Shown here piece by piece: positions 1 through 9,103 of a stretch of DNA of 64,000 bases (position 1 is its first letter; each line of letters opens with the position of its first letter). The notes under the pieces were generated by a model. It had not been told where the DNA came from, searched no databases, and worked only from the letters and a program-made list of their open reading frames with translations. The stretch is from assembly GCF_002561455.1 (NCBI RefSeq), contig NZ_NTUP01000011.1:1-64000 (forward strand), in the 5' to 3' direction. A program made the translations under genes and the position numbers. This stretch comes from Bacillus sp. AFS015802. GTDB taxonomy: Bacteria > Bacillota > Bacilli > Bacillales > Bacillaceae_B.

Positions 1-16
1 AACTCATGATAGTTTT

Positions 17-1843
17 TTATTTCAGCAATTTGGTCGAGTAGATTGGGTTCAGGTTTTGTTGCATGGTGTATTTTTTGGTCCGGTTCAGTTTGTATGTTTT
101 GTTTTTGAGCAGGTAGGCTCTGTATTTCTGGTTCCAGCTTTTCAGTGACCAGAGAATAAGGAGGGCAGTAGCAAGCACCAGTCCTGCAGTGGCGGGCCAG
201 AAATAAGGTGAAATGACACCTGACTCGTATGCAAGGCCGATCGGTGAAAAGATGAAATACGTCAGGACGACTGAAGCCATCAATACGATCGACAGCGGGA
301 TGCTGTATTTCCATGGCATCATGTCCACCTTTGGATTATAACGGTATTCGTACGGTTTCTTCATCGGTTTCCACCAGCCGATCGCAAGCATCAGGAACAC
401 TTCTGCCACGAACAGAATTCCGTAGATGTGAATGAAGTTGATGTCGATCGTAAATCCGAAGAGATGACCTGTCCCCCACACCAGCATATAATACGTGATG
501 ACATGAAGGATAATGACCGTTTTCGCAGCTACTGCCGGAATCCGCTTTGAAAATACGCCGACTAAGAGGACCACGATGATCGGGATGTTAAAGAAGCCCG
601 TGAATCGTCTGATCAGATCCCATAGCCCGTCCGTCGCATTGATCAATAACGGGGATACACACATGGATACAACGGCCAGAAGCGCCCCGAACCATTTACT
701 GATTGTGATCAATTTCTGATCGCTCACATCCGGGTTGAACTGAGGCTTGTATATATCAAGGGCAAATAGCGTTGCTGCACTGTTCAGTAATGAATTAAAG
801 GAGCTTAATACCGCCCCAAGCAGCACAGCCAGGAAAAAGCCTGTCAGGTATGAAGGAAGCACGGCGTTGATCAAAGCCGGATAGGCTAAGTCTACGCTCT
901 TCAGGGAATCGCCATACAGATGAAAGGCAATGACTCCCGGGAGCATCATCATAAAAGGGACCAGCAGTTTATAAAAACCGGAAATGATGACCCCTTTCTG
1001 CCCTTCCGCCAGATTCTTCGCCCCAAGGGTACGTTGGATCACATATTGATTGGAGGCCCAGTAGAATAAATTCGCAAAGAGCAAACCGGTAAAGATGGTT
1101 GAAAAAGGAACGGAATCAGAGGCCGATCCAATGGAATTCAACTTTTCCGGATTTTTGGTGGCAATTTCTTTCACACCGGATAAGAAGCTGCCTTCCCCCA
1201 AGGCATAAAACCCTAAGATCGGAACGAGGATCCCAATGATCAACAGACCGATACCATTTAACGTATCGGAGATCGCCACAGCTTTCAATCCTCCAAAAAT
1301 AGCATAGATACTGCCGATGATCCCGATCGTCCACACGATCATCCAAATCGATTGTGTGTAAGAAATTCCGAGCAGTGCGGGGACATCGAATAATTTCAAG
1401 ACAGCAAGGGCCCCGGAGTACAGCATCGAAGGAATCGTTACAAACACATAACCAAGCATAAAGAGAATCGTCGTATATTGACGGACCCCCTTGTCATACC
1501 GCTGATTCAGAAACTCCGGCAATGTCGTGAAGCTTCTCCCCAAATATTTCGGAAGCAAATACAGGGCCATGATGATGATGGCGAATGCAGCCGTCACTTC
1601 CCACGCCATATTCGAGAGATTCGCACGGAAGGCCTGCCCATTCAGTCCGACCAGCTGCTCAGCCGATAAGTTTGTGAGTAGCAGTGACCCGGCGATGAAT
1701 GTCCCTGTCAGCCCTCTCCCTGCCAAAAAATAACCTGTGGAATCATTCAGCGATCCCTTTGTTTTTATGTATGAAACCCACGCAACCAATCCCATGAAAA
1801 ACACGCAGGACAAAAGTGTAAACAATAAACCATTCTCAAACAT
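17..1843 (-). CDS. Sodium:solute symporter (SSS family)
   Basis: 608-residue polytopic membrane protein expected to couple sodium entry to uptake of a small solute (sugar, amino acid or similar) at the cytoplasmic membrane. About 14 hydrophobic segments span its length. The N-terminal part has the SSS pattern GYFLAGRGL, then LTNLSAEQLVGLNG and GGLKAVAISD, typical of SGLT-like members. The C-terminus ends in a basic tail. An ATG six codons further upstream is possible, but the start at 1843 is preceded by GGGAAGAGG at good spacing. The gene runs divergently from nupC. A terminator-like hairpin lies in its leader. The substrate cannot be read from sequence. Confidence 0.85.
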   Translation of the reverse strand: MFENGLLFTLLSCVFFMGLVAWVSYIKTKGSLNDSTGYFLAGRGLTGTFIAGSLLLTNLSAEQLVGLNGQAFRANLSNMAWEVTAAFAIIIMALYLLPKYLGRSFTTLPEFLNQRYDKGVRQYTTILFMLGYVFVTIPSMLYSGALAVLKLFDVPALLGISYTQSIWMIVWTIGIIGSIYAIFGGLKAVAISDTLNGIGLLIIGILVPILGFYALGEGSFLSGVKEIATKNPEKLNSIGSASDSVPFSTIFTGLLFANLFYWASNQYVIQRTLGAKNLAEGQKGVIISGFYKLLVPFMMMLPGVIAFHLYGDSLKSVDLAYPALINAVLPSYLTGFFLAVLLGAVLSSFNSLLNSAATLFALDIYKPQFNPDVSDQKLITISKWFGALLAVVSMCVSPLLINATDGLWDLIRRFTGFFNIPIIVVLLVGVFSKRIPAVAAKTVIILHVITYYMLVWGTGHLFGFTIDINFIHIYGILFVAEVFLMLAIGWWKPMKKPYEYRYNPKVDMMPWKYSIPLSIVLMASVVLTYFIFSPIGLAYESGVISPYFWPATAGLVLATALLILWSLKSWNQKYRAYLLKNKTYKLNRTKKYTMQQNLNPIYSTKLLK

Positions 1844-1933
1844 CGATCCTCTTCCCTTCATATTAAGTACTGAGACTGTTCCCTGAAAGTTATTCTAGTA
1901 AACTATTATGTTTGAGATTCTGTTAAAAATAGT

Positions 1934-1969
1934 AAAAAAGAACCGCCACGTTTTTCCAACGGATTCTTT
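1934..1969 (-). terminator. Terminator-like hairpin in the symporter leader
   Basis: Read on the minus strand, AAAGAAtCCG pairs with CGGTTCTTT (one bulge, about 14-base loop) and runs into TTTTTT. No gene lies upstream in that direction, so it would act as a leader attenuator for the symporter gene that starts about 90 bases further on. Weak stem; function inferred. Confidence 0.3.
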
Positions 1970-2043
1970 CAAAAAAACGGTTGTGGATAGCTTTCATCCT
2001 GTGATAAAGTAGAGAACATATTTTAAAAATAACTTCATACGAA

Positions 2044-2152
2044 TTCCTTATATATCTATGGTGATATGGACCATAAGTCTCTACCTGGCAGCCGTAAAGT
2101 GCCGGACTATAAGGAAAGTCTTTTCTATATGCTATGTGTATGGAGACTTTCC
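2044..2152 (+). promoter_or_regulatory. Purine riboswitch, guanine class
   Basis: The aptamer at 2044-2116 has P1 arms TTCCTTATA (2044-2052) and TATAAGGAA (2108-2116), the loop sequences GATATGG and AAGTCTCTACC, and the 3' signature GCCGGACTATAAGG. The base before TAT is C (the C74 position), which in this family specifies guanine or hypoxanthine rather than adenine. GGAAAGTC at 2113-2120 can instead pair with GACTTTCC at 2145-2152, competing with P1. No clear U-run follows that alternative stem, so the mode of control is uncertain. It lies in the leader of nupC. Confidence 0.9.
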
Positions 2153-2271
2153 CTATGTTTATTAGAGAATGTCTTCATGCACTTTTTTATTTGTTTTTTT
2201 GAGAAGTCTGACATCATACGACATTACCCTAAAGGATTCGATGGAGAAATCATTTTTGGAGGATTGGTATT

Positions 2272-3465
2272 GTGAGTTTAGTCTACGGCATCTTATCTTT
2301 ACTTGGCGTTTTATTTCTTGCGTGGTTGTTGAGCAGCAACCGCTCGGCCATTCAATGGAGGACGATCCTCATCGGCATCTGTCTTGAGTTTCTGCTCGTT
2401 CTCTTTGTTTTGAAGGTTCCTTTTGGACAGACTGTCCTGAAGAAAGCGGCACTTGGTGTCCAGAAGGTCATTGATTATAGCAATGAAGGAATCATGTTTG
2501 TATTCGGAGGATTCTTCGAAAAAGGGACGAACATCTCATTCGTCTTCGCCATCAATGTGTTAGGCGCCATCATCTTTATTTCTGCCTTGATCTCTGCCCT
2601 TTACTACCTGCGCATCATTCCGTTCTTTGTGAAATACATCGGGATTGGATTAGGGAAAATTCTTGGTACGACGAAGGTCGAATCCTTTAATGCAATCGGG
2701 AATTCGTTCCTCGGTTTGGCCGAAGCTCCTTTATTGATCAAGCCTTACTTAGTGAAACTGACCCGTTCAGAGCTTTTTGCCGTCATGGTCGGGGGTACGG
2801 CTTCAGCGAGCGGTGCCATCCTGATTGGATACTCGTTGATGGGGATCGATATGAAATTCCTACTTCTATCTGTATTCAGTGTTCCCATCGTCTCCCTTGT
2901 CATCTCGAAGATCATCGAGCCGGAAACGGAAGAATCACAAACAAATGGAGACATTTCATTAGGAAAAACCACTCATACGAACGTGTTTGAAGCGATTTCT
3001 GAAGGCGCCCTGAGCGGAACGCAATTAGCCATTAATATTGGCGGGCTGTTGATCGCATTCATCGGGATCCTGGCCGCCGTGAATGGGCTCCTTGGATTAG
3101 TGGACACGAGCCTTTCAACCGTATTCGGCTACGTATTTTATCCACTTGCTTTACTCGTCGGTATCCCGATGGATGAAGCATTCCGTGCCGCCTCCATCAT
3201 CGGGACGAAGCTGTCTGTGAATGAGTTTGTGGCATACAAAGAGCTATCTGGAATGATGAGCGAGCTTTCACCCAAGACCGTGGCGATCCTTTCTGTTGCC
3301 CTTTGTAATTTCGCCAACCTGTCTTCCATCGGACAGCTGATCGTCGGACTGGGTTCATTAGAACCGACGCAACGACCGATGGTGTCTAAACTAAGCTTGA
3401 AGGCCATCCTTGCAGGAACACTCGCAAGCTTTATCACGGCCATCATCATTAGTATATTTCTATAA
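2272..3465 (+). CDS. nupC: NupC-type nucleoside transporter
   Basis: 397-residue concentrative nucleoside transporter (CNT family), expected to import nucleosides with a cation across the cytoplasmic membrane. It shows the N-terminal three-helix domain, the Gate domain, and a nucleoside-transporter C-terminal domain with motifs such as NSFLGLAEAPLLIKPY and GGTASASGAIL. The start is GTG, preceded by GGAGG. A guanine-class riboswitch about 150 bases upstream implies repression when guanine or hypoxanthine is plentiful, which fits purine salvage. Length is normal for the family. Confidence 0.9.
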   Translation: MSLVYGILSLLGVLFLAWLLSSNRSAIQWRTILIGICLEFLLVLFVLKVPFGQTVLKKAALGVQKVIDYSNEGIMFVFGGFFEKGTNISFVFAINVLGAIIFISALISALYYLRIIPFFVKYIGIGLGKILGTTKVESFNAIGNSFLGLAEAPLLIKPYLVKLTRSELFAVMVGGTASASGAILIGYSLMGIDMKFLLLSVFSVPIVSLVISKIIEPETEESQTNGDISLGKTTHTNVFEAISEGALSGTQLAINIGGLLIAFIGILAAVNGLLGLVDTSLSTVFGYVFYPLALLVGIPMDEAFRAASIIGTKLSVNEFVAYKELSGMMSELSPKTVAILSVALCNFANLSSIGQLIVGLGSLEPTQRPMVSKLSLKAILAGTLASFITAIIISIFL

Positions 3466-3557
3466 TTTTTTGCGTCTTTTATGTTTCTTCCCGAGCACTT
3501 TAGTGAATAGTATAAGGTAGTAATCTTTTTTCACATTGACAACGGAAGGTGAAACCA

Positions 3558-4061
3558 TTGAGAGAAAAAAAGACTATGAAAGAAACGAAAACCAGTAAAA
3601 CGACCCATGTTCTTCCGCCTGATACGAACCATCACGGTACGCTGTTCGGTGGAAAACTGATGGCCTATATAGACGACGTGGCATCCATTGCCGCCACCCG
3701 TCATGCCCGCAAGCCCGTTGTAACGGCTTCCACGGATTCCGTCGATTTTCTTCAGCCCATTAAAGTCGGAGATGCGGTTACATTAGAAGCGATGGTCACT
3801 TATACCGGGCGCAGTTCCATGGAAATTTGCGTGAAAGTGACCTCGGAGGTCCTGCTGACAGGAGAAACCAATGTGGCTGCGATATCCTTCTTAACCTTTG
3901 TGGCACTGGAAGGAAACAAGCCGGCGATCATCCCTGAAGTCGTACCGGAAACAGAAGAAGAGAAATGGCTGAACGAAACAGCCCAAAATCGTGCCGAACA
4001 CCGTAAAGCACGCAAAAAACATAGTGAAGAGCTGGCGGAATTTTTCCGTAAGGCGTATTAG
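3558..4061 (+). CDS. ykhA: Acyl-CoA thioesterase, YkhA-like hotdog protein
   Basis: 167-residue cytosolic hotdog-fold acyl-CoA hydrolase that splits fatty acyl-CoA to free acid and CoA. The family pattern HHGTLFGGKLMAYIDDVASIAA near the N-terminus holds the predicted active-site Asp, followed by the central sheet (VDFLQPIKVGD) and a charged C-terminal helix rich in Lys and Glu. The TTG start at 3558 sits six bases after AAGGTG. A GTG at 3549 and an ATG at 3576 are alternatives. It is followed by its own terminator. The symbol follows similarity to B. subtilis YkhA and is tentative. Confidence 0.8.
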   Translation: MREKKTMKETKTSKTTHVLPPDTNHHGTLFGGKLMAYIDDVASIAATRHARKPVVTASTDSVDFLQPIKVGDAVTLEAMVTYTGRSSMEICVKVTSEVLLTGETNVAAISFLTFVALEGNKPAIIPEVVPETEEEKWLNETAQNRAEHRKARKKHSEELAEFFRKAY

Positions 4062-4068
4062 TTTGTAT

Positions 4069-4099
4069 GGAGATGCTTGTTATGGGCATCTCTTTTTTT
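4069..4099 (+). terminator. Intrinsic terminator after ykhA
   Basis: GAGATGC pairs with GCATCTC and is followed by seven T. Confidence 0.8.
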
Positions 4100-4163
4100 G
4101 TGTCCATTTGTCCCTCGATAAAAATGAAACATTGGTCCACTCCCTCCACTCTTTTTTCCTTTT

Positions 4164-4220
4164 ACACTTCAAAATAGGTCCGTCCCTCCGATATTAGAGA
4201 GGTACGGACATGTGAAGTGT
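4164..4220. repeat. Imperfect palindromic copy of the GAGGGACGGACCT repeat
   Basis: AGGTCCGTCCCTC (4176-4188) faces the degenerate inverted partner GAGAGGTACGGACA (4197-4210). Outside these, ACACTTCA (4164-4171) pairs with TGAAGTGT (4213-4220). The whole unit is an extended hairpin just upstream of the BMP lipoprotein gene. It belongs to the dispersed family seen also at 11.5, 23.6, 24.9, 28.0, 44.6, 47.4 and 49.6 kb. Confidence 0.75.
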
Positions 4221-4251
4221 CTTATCATTTTTTATTTTTGGAGGTTACGGT

Positions 4252-5229
4252 TTGAAAAAAATAGTCAGTATGTTTCTTCTTGTCATGCTTATGATGGCAG
4301 GATGCTCTACGCCCATGACGAATGAAACCAGCAAAGAAAAACAGCAAAGTATCGGTATCCTTCTCTCCGATACGGGTCTTGGGGATGGTTCCTTTAATGA
4401 TTCCGCGTTCAGGGGGCTCGAACGTGCACGTGAAGAATTGGGGATTTTATTTGATTATAGAGAAGCGCCGGACGGGGATTTCGAAGGAGCCCTTCAGGAA
4501 CTTGTCGATCAGGATCATGAACTTGTCATCGGACTCGGGTTTTCAATCCAGGATGCCCTTGAAAAAATCGCTGCAGAGAACCCCGATCAGAAATTTCTAT
4601 TAATCGACGGATTTTCTGAACTTGATAACATTACATCGATTACATTCAAAGAACATGAAGGGAGCTTCCTTCTGGGTATGGTAGCCGCGATGAAATCCAA
4701 AACCGGTACGGTCGGGTTCATCAGTGGGGCAGATGTTCCTGTCATACAGCGCTTCGAAAAAGGGTATGAACAGGGCGCTAAATATATCAATCCTTCCATT
4801 AAGATCATCAAAGATACGGCAAACAATTTTGGTGATGCCGAATTAGGGAAGACCATTGCAGAGAAACAGATGAAGCAAGGGGCGGATTTCCTTTATCCTG
4901 CTGCCGGATTCACGGGGGTCGGGGCCATCCAGGCTGCCCAGAAAGCAGGTGCCTTATCAGGCGGTGTAGATTCGGATCAATATTTCATTGCCGAAAAATC
5001 CGTTGTCACTTCCATGGTCAAAAAAGTGGATAATGCTGTCTTTAACATAACAAAAGAGCTGACGAACAGTGGGAAGATCCCTGAGCACGCATATGAACTC
5101 GGGTTGAAAGAAGACGGTGTCGGACTTGCCCCCATTCGTGTCATCAGTCTTTCCCCGGATGAATCAAAAAAACTCGAAGACGCAAAAGAAAAAATCATCT
5201 CCGGGGATATCACGGTTAACATGCAATAA
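4252..5229 (+). CDS. BMP-family substrate-binding lipoprotein
   Basis: 325-residue basic membrane protein (Bmp/TmpC/Med) family member, a periplasmic-binding-protein fold that in characterised homologues binds nucleosides. The lipobox LMMAGC places the lipid-bearing Cys at residue 18. The body has the family patterns DGSFNDSAFRGLERA and QKFLLIDG, and a late DSDQY segment. The start is TTG at 4252, after GGAGG. No ABC transporter genes follow. Instead a chemoreceptor gene starts 25 bases downstream, so the pair may sense rather than import its ligand. Med-like regulatory homologues exist, so function is not certain. Confidence 0.8.
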   Translation: MKKIVSMFLLVMLMMAGCSTPMTNETSKEKQQSIGILLSDTGLGDGSFNDSAFRGLERAREELGILFDYREAPDGDFEGALQELVDQDHELVIGLGFSIQDALEKIAAENPDQKFLLIDGFSELDNITSITFKEHEGSFLLGMVAAMKSKTGTVGFISGADVPVIQRFEKGYEQGAKYINPSIKIIKDTANNFGDAELGKTIAEKQMKQGADFLYPAAGFTGVGAIQAAQKAGALSGGVDSDQYFIAEKSVVTSMVKKVDNAVFNITKELTNSGKIPEHAYELGLKEDGVGLAPIRVISLSPDESKKLEDAKEKIISGDITVNMQ

Positions 5230-5254
5230 TTCTACCTAAGGAGCAATCGATCTC

Positions 5255-6913
5255 ATGGCATTAAAAAAACGTTTACTGATTTTGGGGCTGATCCCCCTTT
5301 TCCTTTCCACCATTATCATTGGTTACATCGTCTCACAATTGATTTCACTGCAGAACTCGGCAAAGGAAGATGTGCAGGTGCTTCTGGAGACAGAAACCTT
5401 AAGAGGGGATCTCATTGTAACAAAACAAGCTCTGTCGAATTACTCGGTCAACTCATCAGATGAAAATAAGCAGATGGTCGAAAATCTGTTGAAGCAAACC
5501 TCCACTCAGATAACCGAATTGAACAAACTCATTTCAGTGAGTAATCAAAAGCAGACCCTTTCTTCCATAGAGTCTAAATTCACCGATCTGAAGTCCGCGG
5601 CAGATACCGCTCTCAGTGATATGGACAAAGCGGAGATCAAACGGCAGTCCATCCGGATTTCCGGGATTCTGAACGATATGTATTTATTGAATAAACAAAC
5701 AAGCGAATGGTATGAAGGTTTATTGAAAGAAAATAAAACTCAAATCCAGTTTATCGTCTGGGCGTCGATCATCGGGTTTATCGTGACCATCCTCCTTTCT
5801 CTTACAGCATCGAACCTCCTCACCAGGAGAATCGTCAAGCCGTTGAACCGAATGGTGGATCATGCTGAAAAGATGGCCCATGGAGATTTAACGATTACCA
5901 TCGACTCCGTTAAAGAGAAAAACAGCCGATTCGAAGTCGATAAGCTTCAAACTGCCTTTCTTCATATGGTAGAAAATCTGCGGAGTACGGTTCAATCCGT
6001 CCATGACATCGGTAGTAAGGTCGAGACATTCACACGGGATGTACGCACGCAGATGACAAGTCTCACGGAAAGCAGCAACCAGGTTGCCCTTTCCACGGAG
6101 GAACTTGCCAAAGGAAGTCAATCGATTTCTGAAGATATCCAATCGACCGCTGCCCTTATGGCTGTCATGGGCGATGACTTCGCTCAAAATGTCGAACAAA
6201 GTGCACAATCTTCCGAGAGCAGTAAAGTCGCATTGACCTCTGTTGGAAACGGCCGAACTTCCTTAACGAAGCAGCAGGAATTTGCCGGGATGATCGCCGA
6301 TTCTTCCACCTCCATCATGGATTCCGTCGAATCCTTCGCCCAATATACCGGGGAAATCGAAGACGCCGCACGAGCGGTCAGGGAAATCGCCGATCAAACC
6401 AACCTTCTTGCCTTGAATGCCGCCATCGAAGCCGCACGTGCCGGCGATGCCGGGAAGGGTTTCGCAGTCGTTGCCCAGGAAGTGCGAAAGTTAGCGGAGG
6501 ACTCTTCTATTGCCACAGAACGCATAAGCAGCATGGTCGGTAACATTAAACATGGAATTCAGTCCATCATGGAAGCTTCCCAAAAAGGAAAGACCCTTTC
6601 TACCCGGCAGGTAGATTCCATGACCGTGACAGAACAGGCTTTTGCAGAGATTTCCGGCAATGTCTCTACTATATATGATAATCTTTCCAAGCTTGAGACA
6701 GGGATGCTTGCATCTTCCCAGCGGACAAACCAGGTGATTGCCGCCATCGAAAACATTTCAGCCATCACGGAAGAAACCGCCGCGGGTACCGAAGAAATTT
6801 CTTCTTCCACGGAGGAACAGCTCCGTTACTTTGAACGAATGAATGAGCAGGTTGGCGAATTGAATAAAATGACGATGGAAATGAAGAAAGAATTGGAGCG
6901 GTTTACGCTTTAG
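5255..6913 (+). CDS. Methyl-accepting chemotaxis protein
   Basis: 552-residue transmembrane chemoreceptor. TM1 spans about residues 7-28. An extracellular helical sensor domain of about 130 residues follows, rich in Gln, Ser and Leu, of the four-helix-bundle kind. TM2 spans about 165-188 and a HAMP domain follows. The cytoplasmic signalling domain carries the hairpin-tip motif [21 protein letters not shown] that contacts CheA and CheW. Methylation-type Glu/Gln pairs flank it. The SD is AAGGAGC. It is probably co-transcribed with the preceding BMP lipoprotein, whose ligand-loaded form could be the signal; that link is inference. Confidence 0.9.
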   Translation: MALKKRLLILGLIPLFLSTIIIGYIVSQLISLQNSAKEDVQVLLETETLRGDLIVTKQALSNYSVNSSDENKQMVENLLKQTSTQITELNKLISVSNQKQTLSSIESKFTDLKSAADTALSDMDKAEIKRQSIRISGILNDMYLLNKQTSEWYEGLLKENKTQIQFIVWASIIGFIVTILLSLTASNLLTRRIVKPLNRMVDHAEKMAHGDLTITIDSVKEKNSRFEVDKLQTAFLHMVENLRSTVQSVHDIGSKVETFTRDVRTQMTSLTESSNQVALSTEELAKGSQSISEDIQSTAALMAVMGDDFAQNVEQSAQSSESSKVALTSVGNGRTSLTKQQEFAGMIADSSTSIMDSVESFAQYTGEIEDAARAVREIADQTNLLALNAAIEAARAGDAGKGFAVVAQEVRKLAEDSSIATERISSMVGNIKHGIQSIMEASQKGKTLSTRQVDSMTVTEQAFAEISGNVSTIYDNLSKLETGMLASSQRTNQVIAAIENISAITEETAAGTEEISSSTEEQLRYFERMNEQVGELNKMTMEMKKELERFTL

Positions 6914-6920
6914 TAGAATG

Positions 6921-6953
6921 AGAGGATGCCTTGTGAGGAGGCATTCTCTTTTT
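6921..6953 (+). terminator. Intrinsic terminator after the chemoreceptor gene
   Basis: AGAGGATGCCT pairs imperfectly with AGGCATTCTCT, then five T. The rest of 6954-7273 carries no convincing gene. Confidence 0.75.
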
Positions 6954-7273
6954 ATATTTCTAAAAGTATAAGTGTTTCGCTGGTCCGGGTCCCTTCCATT
7001 CACTGCTGTTCTTCCACTTTCCGCCAGTAACCTCACCCCATTACCCTACTGTCCATCTGAATACTAGTCAAAATAACCCCTTTTATTATTACAGAACGTT
7101 TAAATTTTTTTAACGAACAAAAGGAAGAGGTCCGCCCCTATATACGCACACAGGTATTTAAAAGGGCTCTATAGAGAGTTTTAATTTTTTGAGCAGCGCT
7201 TTCATGTCTGTCACAGTTTGTAACATTTTGTCGGTGGTAAATATCTCCACCTACATAACCCCCGAAAATCTCC

Positions 7274-7324
7274 TATACTGTATAGAAGGTTATACTGTAT
7301 AGAAGGTTATACTGTCTAGAATTC
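7274..7324. repeat. Three tandem 17-bp repeats upstream of mreBH
   Basis: TATACTGTATAGAAGGT occurs at 7274-7290 and 7291-7307, with a diverged third copy TATACTGTCTAGAATTC at 7308-7324. The first unit with its flank reads CTATACTGTATAG, a 13-bp palindrome. TATACT also resembles a sigma-A -10 element. The array ends 20 bases before the mreBH start. Possible operator array or multiplied promoter; unproven. Confidence 0.7.
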
Positions 7325-7344
7325 TTATAGTTGGAGGAATACTG

Positions 7345-8349
7345 ATGTTATCAAACTCTGAAATTGGGATCGATTTAGGAACTGCAAATATACTAGTTTA
7401 CAGTAAAAATAAAGGAATTATACTTAACGAGCCATCTGTTGTGGCCATCGACACTGAAAACAAAACGGTATTGGCTGTTGGAACCGAAGCCAAGAGCATG
7501 ATCGGGAAAACACCTGGTAAGATTGTGGCTGTCCGCCCTCTTAAAGACGGTGTGATTGCCGACTTTGACGTGACTACTGAAATGTTAAAGCAAGTGATGA
7601 AAAAAGCGAGCAAGAAACTTGGATTTTCTATTCGCAAGCCCACGGTTGTTGTATGTACTCCATCCGGCGCGACAAGTGTCGAGAGAAGAGCGATTCAGGA
7701 TGCGGTGCGGGGAAGCGGTGCAAAATCCGTGACCCTTATCGAAGAACCTGTCGCTGCTGCAATCGGTGCTGACCTGCCTGTAGGCGAGCCTGTTGCCAAC
7801 GTCATCGTGGATATAGGCGGTGGAACGACGGAAGTGGCCATCATCTCTTACGGTGGCGTTGTTTCCTGTAACACGATCCGAATCGGTGGAGATCAAATGG
7901 ATGAAGATATCGTTCAATACGTGCGTAAACGCTACAATCTACTGATCGGTGAAAGAACGGCTGAACTTGTGAAAATTGAAGTAGGTCAAGCCCTCATCGA
8001 CCATGAGGAAAGAACGATGGATATTCGCGGACGTGACCTGGTGACGGGTCTTCCGAAAACGATTGAACTTTCATCAAACGAAATTCAGGATGCATTGAAA
8101 GAATCCCTTCTTCATATCCTGGAAACCATCCGTGCCACATTGGAAAATTGCCCTCCTGAATTAAGTGGGGACATTGTGGACCGCGGTGTCATCCTGACAG
8201 GTGGCGGAGCACTATTAAACGGGCTCCAAGATTGGTTGAGCCAGGAGATCGTCGTACCGGTTCACTTAGCTCCAAATCCATTGGAGTCAGTGGCCATCGG
8301 GACAGGACGCTCCCTATCCGTGATTCACAAATTGCAAAAAGTAAAATAA
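7345..8349 (+). CDS. mreBH: MreB-like cytoskeletal protein MreBH
   Basis: 334-residue actin-like ATPase that forms membrane-bound filaments steering cell-wall synthesis in rods. It has the actin-family phosphate loops [13 protein letters not shown] near the N-terminus and [13 protein letters not shown] around residue 155, and the adenosine motif [10 protein letters not shown] near the C-terminus. Among Bacillus paralogues the opening ([20 protein letters not shown]) and closing regions match MreBH rather than MreB or Mbl. It stands alone and is not linked to mreCD or minCD, also as for mreBH. In B. subtilis this paralogue localises the autolysin LytE and is under SigI control. ACCCCC at 7258 resembles a SigI -35 box, but no -10 lies at the right distance. 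Confidence 0.9.
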   Translation: MLSNSEIGIDLGTANILVYSKNKGIILNEPSVVAIDTENKTVLAVGTEAKSMIGKTPGKIVAVRPLKDGVIADFDVTTEMLKQVMKKASKKLGFSIRKPTVVVCTPSGATSVERRAIQDAVRGSGAKSVTLIEEPVAAAIGADLPVGEPVANVIVDIGGGTTEVAIISYGGVVSCNTIRIGGDQMDEDIVQYVRKRYNLLIGERTAELVKIEVGQALIDHEERTMDIRGRDLVTGLPKTIELSSNEIQDALKESLLHILETIRATLENCPPELSGDIVDRGVILTGGGALLNGLQDWLSQEIVVPVHLAPNPLESVAIGTGRSLSVIHKLQKVK

Positions 8350-8357
8350 GACGATTC

Positions 8358-8386
8358 TATCCCCCATTCATTTGGGGGATATTTTT
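8358..8386 (+). terminator. Intrinsic terminator after mreBH
   Basis: ATCCCCC pairs with GGGGGAT across an 8-base loop, then ATTTTTATTT. Confidence 0.75.
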
Positions 8387-8440
8387 ATTTCCCACACCAA
8401 ACCCATCTATTTACCCCAATAACAATTTTTTCAAACATTT

Positions 8441-8470
8441 GTGATCCAAATTCTTATTCCTCTCGTTAGC
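8441..8470 (+). promoter_or_regulatory. Putative ECF-sigma promoter of the sigma/anti-sigma operon
   Basis: GTGATCC (8441-8447), 16 bases, CGTTAGC (8464-8470). The identical two-block pattern with identical spacing recurs at 10082-10111 before the anchored repeat-protein gene, and CTTT follows CGTTAG in both. CGTT is a usual -10 core for ECF sigma factors. Autoregulation by the adjacent sigma factor is the simplest reading. Confidence 0.7.
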
Positions 8471-8539
8471 TTTTTAAAATTGAGTTCCACCCCGTTGTTT
8501 AGTATCCTTATTTTATATGTCAAAGATAAGGAGCGTATT

Positions 8540-9103
8540 ATGCCCAATGATCGTCAGGATATAGATTTGTATCAACAAGTTTTGGCAAAAGATTCAACTG
8601 CATTACGGCAGCTTTATCAGCAATATGAAAAACTGATCTATTCATTTTCATATAAAATGACTGGAGACCGTGAGATTGCAGAGGAAGTGATCCAGGAGGT
8701 CTTCATGAAGCTTTGGAAGAAGCACGCTCCTTATGATCACAGTAAAGGAAAGTTTTCATCATGGCTGTTGACGATGACGAGAAACACGTGCCTTGATGCG
8801 ATACGCAGACGCAAGAAACATGAGACTGTCGAATATATAGAGAAAGACTCCCTTCAGGTCACCTATGAAACTCCAGCGGATCAATTAGAGTGGAAAGAAA
8901 AAGGGACCGCGATCAGAGAGTGTATCCAATCATTAAAAGACGACCAGCAAAAAATCGTACAATTATTCTATTTCAAAGGATTGACTCAACAATCCATTGC
9001 CGAATCGACAGACACTCCACTTGGAACCGTTAAAGGAAGGATCCGTTTAGCACTCAAACATTTACACACGTGTCTCAAAGGGAAAGGAGGTACATTCGAA
9101 TGA
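8540..9103 (+). CDS. ECF-type RNA polymerase sigma factor
   Basis: 187-residue sigma-70 family protein with only regions 2 and 4. Region 2 spans about residues 20-90 (YSFSYKMTGDREIAEEVIQEVF, then FSSWLLTMTRNTCLDAIRRR). Region 4 spans about 130-180, with helix-turn-helix GLTQQSIAESTDTPLGTVKGRI. It directs RNA polymerase to a dedicated promoter set when released from its anti-sigma factor. The ATG at 8540 follows AAGGAG. An in-frame GTG at 8441 is rejected because it lies inside the promoter. The gene overlaps the anti-sigma gene by four bases (ATGA), implying translational coupling. Confidence 0.92.
   Translation: MPNDRQDIDLYQQVLAKDSTALRQLYQQYEKLIYSFSYKMTGDREIAEEVIQEVFMKLWKKHAPYDHSKGKFSSWLLTMTRNTCLDAIRRRKKHETVEYIEKDSLQVTYETPADQLEWKEKGTAIRECIQSLKDDQQKIVQLFYFKGLTQQSIAESTDTPLGTVKGRIRLALKHLHTCLKGKGGTFE

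Noticed and set aside
7207-7236. WalR-like TGT repeats upstream of mreBH
   Set aside because: TGT triplets recur at about 10 bases rather than the 11-base spacing of the WalR box, and the flanking bases fit poorly.
7258-7270. SigI promoter for mreBH
   Set aside because: ACCCCC is present, but a CGAA-type -10 at normal spacing is not; the only CGAA directly abuts the box.
8441-8539. Upstream GTG extension of the sigma factor
   Set aside because: It begins exactly at the -35 block of the putative promoter and has no SD. The ATG at 8540 has AAGGAG.
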